Shown piece after piece: positions 60,198 to 64,000 of a stretch of 64,000 bases of DNA (position 1 is its first letter; the number at the start of each line of letters is the position of its first letter). Location: assembly GCA_963750495.1 (NCBI GenBank), contig CAVVQV010000004.1, positions 434,001-498,000 of the forward strand. Reading direction: 5' to 3'. A model generated the notes under the pieces. It ran no database searches. It was not told where the DNA came from and saw only the letters and a program-made list of their open reading frames with translations. Source of the stretch: JANLYC01 sp963750495 (lineage in GTDB: Bacteria; Actinomycetota; Actinomycetes; Propionibacteriales; Nocardioidaceae). Position numbers and translations under genes: made by a program.

Positions 60198-61322
60198 TCA
60201 GATGCCGCCGAAAGCAGTCAGGTAAGGCACCTTGTTGCTCGGCGTACCCGCGCCGGTGAAGTCGCCGCCACCGTAGAGCACACCAGGAGCTGACGTGATC
60301 GTCCACATGCCCGGGTAGGTGCCGTACAGGCGTGGGTGGAAGTTCGGGTCGACCTGACCGGAAGACGCGTTCACCGCCGCCATGATGGTGCGCGAGATCG
60401 AGCTGTTGCCGACGTACTGCCCGAAGTGCCCACCGATGTAGATCAGGCCGTCACCGGTCATCCCGACCGCCTGCACGTCACCGTCGGCGTGCACGTAGCG
60501 CCAGGGGTTGTTGCCCGTGACCAGGTTGAAGGCGCCGAGGTTGCCGCCCGGACCGGACGTCCCGACATACGCGTTGGTGCCGTCGACCACGACATCCCAG
60601 TAGGAGTTGCAGCCTGAGCAGAGTCGCCGCGGTGCCCAGCTGGTCAGCTGGTTGGTACCGAGGTCGATCGCCGCAATGGACGACCGGGCCTGACCGTTCA
60701 CAGCCAGGAAGTTCCCCGTGATGATGAGCGACGAGGGCGTCAGTGCCATGCCCCAGACGTTCTTGTCGGTGAAAGCGGTGAACCCGGGCAATGACTTGCC
60801 TGTCGACGCGACGATCGCGCCCAGACCCTTTTCGCTGAGGCTGTTGATCTTGGCGAACGTGCCACCGACGTAGAGCGTGTCACCGCGGACGACCATGTCG
60901 CGGACCATGCCGCCGGTGCTGGCCTTCCAGGAGGAGACCACCGTGCCAGTGGCCACGTTGACGGCCGCCAGGTGGCGGTGGGTGGCACCGCCGGCAGTGG
61001 TGAAAGCGCCTCCGATGAAGAGGGTCGCACCATCGGACGACAGGGCCAGCGCCCGGACGTCGCCGTTGGTCGGCAGCGTCCAGGACGCAGCGCCAGTGGC
61101 CGGGTCGAGAGCCGCGACCCCACCCCCGCCGAGGAAAAGGCCGCCGACGAACACCTTGTTGGCGGAACCGAGCGAGCTGTGGACCGGGCCGTCAGCGACG
61201 AAACCGCGAGACAGCGGGTTGTCGCTGTTGTAGGCCGCTGAGGCCGGCAGTGCCAAGCCCACCGAGCCGACGATGGCCAGTACCAGCCCACCGACGGCAG
61301 CCAAAGACCGAGAAACCTTCAT
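60198..61322 (-). CDS. Secreted beta-propeller protein
   Basis: A 374-residue protein with a Sec signal peptide (SRSLAAVGGLVLAIVGSVGL) and repeated blades of the pattern VFVGGLFLGG, LFIGGAFTTAGG, LYVGGTFAKI, LIITGNFLAVNG, YIGGHFGQYVG and LYGGGDFTGAG, each about 45-50 residues. This resembles delta-60/PQQ-like propellers of unknown function. A Cys pair (CSGC) may form a disulfide. It lies between the acetyltransferase and a polysaccharide deacetylase and may bind the surface glycan. Confidence 0.83.
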   Translation of the reverse strand: MKVSRSLAAVGGLVLAIVGSVGLALPASAAYNSDNPLSRGFVADGPVHSSLGSANKVFVGGLFLGGGGVAALDPATGAASWTLPTNGDVRALALSSDGATLFIGGAFTTAGGATHRHLAAVNVATGTVVSSWKASTGGMVRDMVVRGDTLYVGGTFAKINSLSEKGLGAIVASTGKSLPGFTAFTDKNVWGMALTPSSLIITGNFLAVNGQARSSIAAIDLGTNQLTSWAPRRLCSGCNSYWDVVVDGTNAYVGTSGPGGNLGAFNLVTGNNPWRYVHADGDVQAVGMTGDGLIYIGGHFGQYVGNSSISRTIMAAVNASSGQVDPNFHPRLYGTYPGMWTITSAPGVLYGGGDFTGAGTPSNKVPYLTAFGGI

Positions 61323-61444
61323 AACGGACCCCTCCGAGTATGTACACCTGTTGAGGGAAGATTAGGAGGCGGTGGGACCGTTTCGCGCCTGGATAACCCG
61401 ATTGACCTGCGACCATCACCTTGGGTGATGACGCTCAAAACCCG

Positions 61445-62203
61445 TCACGCTCGTGATGGAACCCGCCGCAGCGCCGATCTGGCCAGCGCGCCGACCCGGC
61501 CGTGCCGGATCGCGAGGTAGGTGTGCGACGACTTGACGGCCAGCACCCGCGGTCGGTTGCCTCGGTGGATGCCGACCCGCGGCACCGCAAACGGACCTGG
61601 TTCCTCCGGGCCTTCCGGGAGCGCGAACCCATGCGAGTAGCCGGCCTGCTCGGTCGCCTCGCGCACGCGCTCGTCGTGCAGTCCGCGAGGGTACGCGAGG
61701 AACGGGATCGGCTTGTGCAGCAGGTCCTCGAGAAACTCGCGACTGCGACGAAGGTCTTCGACACACTCCGAAAACCCGAGCTCGGGGAGATCGCGATGGG
61801 CCCAGCTGTGCGACTGGAAGTCGACGCCGGCCTCGTGCATCTCGAGCACCTGCTCCGTGGTCAAGGTCGTGAGCGGCCACGACGGTGGCGTCCGCACCCA
61901 GTGCACGTCCAGGCCTTCGTCGGTCAGCGTCTGCGCCACGAGGAACACCGTCATCGGCAGACCGTGGCGGCGCAGGATGGGCCAGCCGCGAGACAGGTTG
62001 TCGGCGAAGCCGTCGTCGAACGTCAGGGCCGCCGTACCCCGGGGCAACCGTCCCTTCCGGTCCATCCTGCTCACCGCTTCGACCAGCGGAAGGACCGTAC
62101 GCCGACGCGCTATCCACTGACAGTGCGCCTCGAGCTCCTCCGGCCGGATCGACAGCGGGGACTCCCACCCAGGATCGACCGAGTGGTAGCAGAGGATGGT
62201 CAC
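61445..62203 (-). CDS. Polysaccharide deacetylase (NodB/CE4 family)
   Basis: A 252-residue CE4 esterase: TILCYHSVDPGWESPLSIRP, the catalytic-base and metal motif ALTFDDGFADN near residue 60, the second metal motif FQSHSWAHRDLPEL (H-S-x2-H) and the FLAYPRGLHDE substrate-side motif. It removes N- or O-acetyl groups from glycans. No signal peptide is visible with the GTG at 62203, which follows GGAGG by 7 bases; a longer open frame upstream gives no clear one either. It is probably part of the polysaccharide locus. Confidence 0.88.
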   Translation of the reverse strand: MTILCYHSVDPGWESPLSIRPEELEAHCQWIARRRTVLPLVEAVSRMDRKGRLPRGTAALTFDDGFADNLSRGWPILRRHGLPMTVFLVAQTLTDEGLDVHWVRTPPSWPLTTLTTEQVLEMHEAGVDFQSHSWAHRDLPELGFSECVEDLRRSREFLEDLLHKPIPFLAYPRGLHDERVREATEQAGYSHGFALPEGPEEPGPFAVPRVGIHRGNRPRVLAVKSSHTYLAIRHGRVGALARSALRRVPSRA

Positions 62204-62363
62204 AGCGGAGCCTCCAGAGTCTGCGGTCACGGTTCCGCGCCGGGCGTGGGCTCCCGAGGTTAATCGATGTCGGGGCCGCCGAACGGCCCATCCCCACCAT
62301 CCCAACGGTCAGTATCCGAAGGTCATCGCGCCTTTTGGCCGCCGGAGACGGCAGAATTGAGCT

Positions 62364-63926
62364 ATGGGCGACGTCCCGGACCGGTTGCACGCGCTGGCGC
62401 ACGCCACGCGCGCCGCCGGCGATCTCGAAAACCTCCTCGCCGTGGTCATGGAGTACCTCGAGACCGAACTGCCTGCCGACGGCGCATATGTAGGCAGGAT
62501 CGACCACCGGCACGGTCGCGTCGACGTCATCGCCCGCATGGGCGCCCTGGCCGCTCAGGACCTCTGGGAGGGACGCAGCTCGTTCGCCGTCGCCGAGCAG
62601 ACCCGTACCCAGGCTGTCTCCGAGGAGGCGCCGCTGTGGACCGGCAGTCTCGCCGACGACCTCCAGGACTACGACCGGAACCTGCTCACCTCATCGGGGC
62701 AGGGCTCCGCTGCCAGTTTTCCCATCGTCGTGGCCGATCGGCTGTGGGGGGCGCTGTACCTCACCCGGAAGAGCGAGGAGGGCTTCGACGACGCAGCGCT
62801 GACGATGAGCGCGCTCGTCGGTGAGTACCTGGCGGCCGGCATCTCCCGCGTCGACTACCACCGTCAGCTCCACACTCTCGCCTACACCGACCCGCTCACC
62901 GAGATGGCCAACCGACGAGCCGTCGACGAACAGCTCCTGACCTGGGCGATCGATCCCGTGCTCGCGCCGCGTCTCACCGTGGTGTTGTGCGACGTCAACA
63001 ACCTCAAGGCGGTCAACGACCAGCTCGGTCACCCTGCCGGCGACCGACTCCTGCGCGAGATCGGCGTCTTGGTGTCGACCTCGGCGAGCCGCTTCCCGGG
63101 TGCCCTTGCGGGCCGGATCGGCGGAGACGAGTTCGTGCTGGCCATTCCCGACGCGGCGCCGGAAGACATCGAAGAGGCGATGGGGCACCTCCTCCAGGCG
63201 GCCTCCCTGCTCGGCCAGGGCGATGGGCTCTCCTGCGGCGTCGCCAGCAGGGCGGAGCTCAACCGGCTCGATCTGGACCCTGCCGAGCAGGTCCGCGCGT
63301 TGCTCCGTCTGGCCGACGCCGAGCAGTACCGGCACAAGCTGGCCGGACGAGACACCACATTGCCGACCCGCGCCCGCGTTCCTGGGTCACGCCGAACCGC
63401 AACCGACTTTCGGGAGCTCGCTGATGCCGTCACCGGGTTGACACAGGGCATCCTGGCCGAGCCGGGCCGGATGGGGCAGCGCCTGGCACGGGTGGCCGCA
63501 ACCGTCTGCGAGACGTCCAACGGCGCTGCCTGGTGGGTCAGCGAGGTCGACGGTGATCTGATCCAGGACCGCTTCTGCGGCACACCGCGCGACGAGGAGA
63601 CCCGGGACGGTCAGTGGCAGCCCACCACCTTGGACTCCAAGGGCTACCGCCTCACCGACTTCCCGGCGAGCGCGCAGGCCATCGACGGCGGCTCGTACGT
63701 GGCCGACGCCCTCCAGGGCGACGACGCCGAGCGCCGGTTCCTCGTCCAGACCGGCTTCCGAGTAGGAATCGCCGCCGGTGGCGTCGATCCAGCCGGTACG
63801 CCGTGGCTCGTCGAGGTGTTCGGTGACGCGTTGACGCCCGAGCTGCACCACGCGCAGGCGCTGCTGCTGGCACTGGTGAGCTTCGCGCTGCAGATCCCCG
63901 ACCACGACGGCGCCATCTACGGGTGA
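62364..63926 (+). CDS. GAF-GGDEF diguanylate cyclase-like protein
   Basis: A 520-residue cytoplasmic signalling protein. Residues about 15-165 form a GAF sensor, about 175-335 a GGDEF domain with an intact active site (GRIGGDEFVLAI) and the nucleotide-site segment NDQLGHPAGDRLL, and about 350-515 a second GAF-like domain. It should make cyclic di-GMP from two GTP; no RxxD inhibitory site is seen upstream of GGDEF. It lies next to the polysaccharide locus, divergent from the deacetylase, so control of surface polymer is a reasonable inference. Confidence 0.9.
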   Translation: MGDVPDRLHALAHATRAAGDLENLLAVVMEYLETELPADGAYVGRIDHRHGRVDVIARMGALAAQDLWEGRSSFAVAEQTRTQAVSEEAPLWTGSLADDLQDYDRNLLTSSGQGSAASFPIVVADRLWGALYLTRKSEEGFDDAALTMSALVGEYLAAGISRVDYHRQLHTLAYTDPLTEMANRRAVDEQLLTWAIDPVLAPRLTVVLCDVNNLKAVNDQLGHPAGDRLLREIGVLVSTSASRFPGALAGRIGGDEFVLAIPDAAPEDIEEAMGHLLQAASLLGQGDGLSCGVASRAELNRLDLDPAEQVRALLRLADAEQYRHKLAGRDTTLPTRARVPGSRRTATDFRELADAVTGLTQGILAEPGRMGQRLARVAATVCETSNGAAWWVSEVDGDLIQDRFCGTPRDEETRDGQWQPTTLDSKGYRLTDFPASAQAIDGGSYVADALQGDDAERRFLVQTGFRVGIAAGGVDPAGTPWLVEVFGDALTPELHHAQALLLALVSFALQIPDHDGAIYG

Positions 63927-64000
63927 GCCGGCTCGTCGGCCAAGCGTCCGGCCGATGCTCGCGGTGGGCAACAGGCCTCACTGGTGCGCCTGTGGCTACG
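63927..64000. other. Window end without a recognised gene
   Basis: 74 bp after the GGDEF stop; too short to assign anything. Confidence 0.5.

Noticed and set aside
1..64000. tRNA, rRNA, insertion sequence or prophage
   Set aside because: No transposase, integrase, phage protein or recognisable structural RNA was seen by eye; a covariance-model RNA search was not possible here.

Overview
The window looks like chromosome from a high-GC actinobacterium, most likely of the Nocardioidaceae/Propionibacteriales type. GTG and TTG starts are common, genes are packed with ATGA/GTGA overlaps, and the gcvT-pepA-lpd-E2-lipB-lipA-DUF4191-RDD-glnA order matches the conserved actinobacterial block known from Mycobacterium tuberculosis (gcvT, pepB, dlaT, lipB, lipA, glnA1). 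The genus is an inference. No rRNA, tRNA, insertion sequence, prophage or CRISPR array was seen.

Region 1 (about 0-21.3 kb) is core metabolism. A xylulokinase/oxidoreductase pair comes first. Then come gcvT, leucyl aminopeptidase, dihydrolipoyl dehydrogenase, a two-lipoyl-domain E2 acyltransferase, octanoyltransferase, lipoyl synthase and type I glutamine synthetase, so the 2-oxoacid dehydrogenase parts sit beside the enzymes that make their lipoyl cofactor. Lipid-modification genes (cyclopropane fatty acid synthase, an FAD oxidoreductase and DUF1365) are inserted on either side of lipBA. A perfect 52-bp palindrome and a degenerate relative lie downstream of gcvT and between DUF1365 and the RDD gene.

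Region 2 (21.3-34.5 kb) is accessory and regulatory. It holds a small membrane protein with a winged-helix regulator, an ECF sigma/zinc-finger anti-sigma/ABC transporter operon, a second ECF sigma with its likely anti-sigma partner, a SRPBCC-ArsR-DUF2182-DUF899 cassette under a palindromic operator, a secreted calcium-binding repeat protein and a LamG-like secreted protein.

Region 3 (34.6-62.2 kb) is a large exopolysaccharide or cell-surface glycan locus: two glycosyltransferases, an initiating sugar-phosphate transferase, a Wzz-like protein, an O-antigen ligase/polymerase-like protein, a Wzx-like flippase, a polysaccharide deacetylase, a beta-helix lipoprotein, three kinase-like proteins and five sulfotransferase-fold proteins. 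Three paralogous secreted or anchored proteins of unknown function each sit directly upstream of a sulfotransferase. The main operon also carries a phosphoenolpyruvate mutase-type gene between a 2-hydroxyacid dehydrogenase and an ATP-grasp ligase, which suggests a phosphonate made for surface decoration. Five genes in this region (41-58.3 kb) carry apparent frameshifts, whereas none was noticed in the first 32 kb. The window ends with a GAF-GGDEF protein that could link the locus to cyclic di-GMP.
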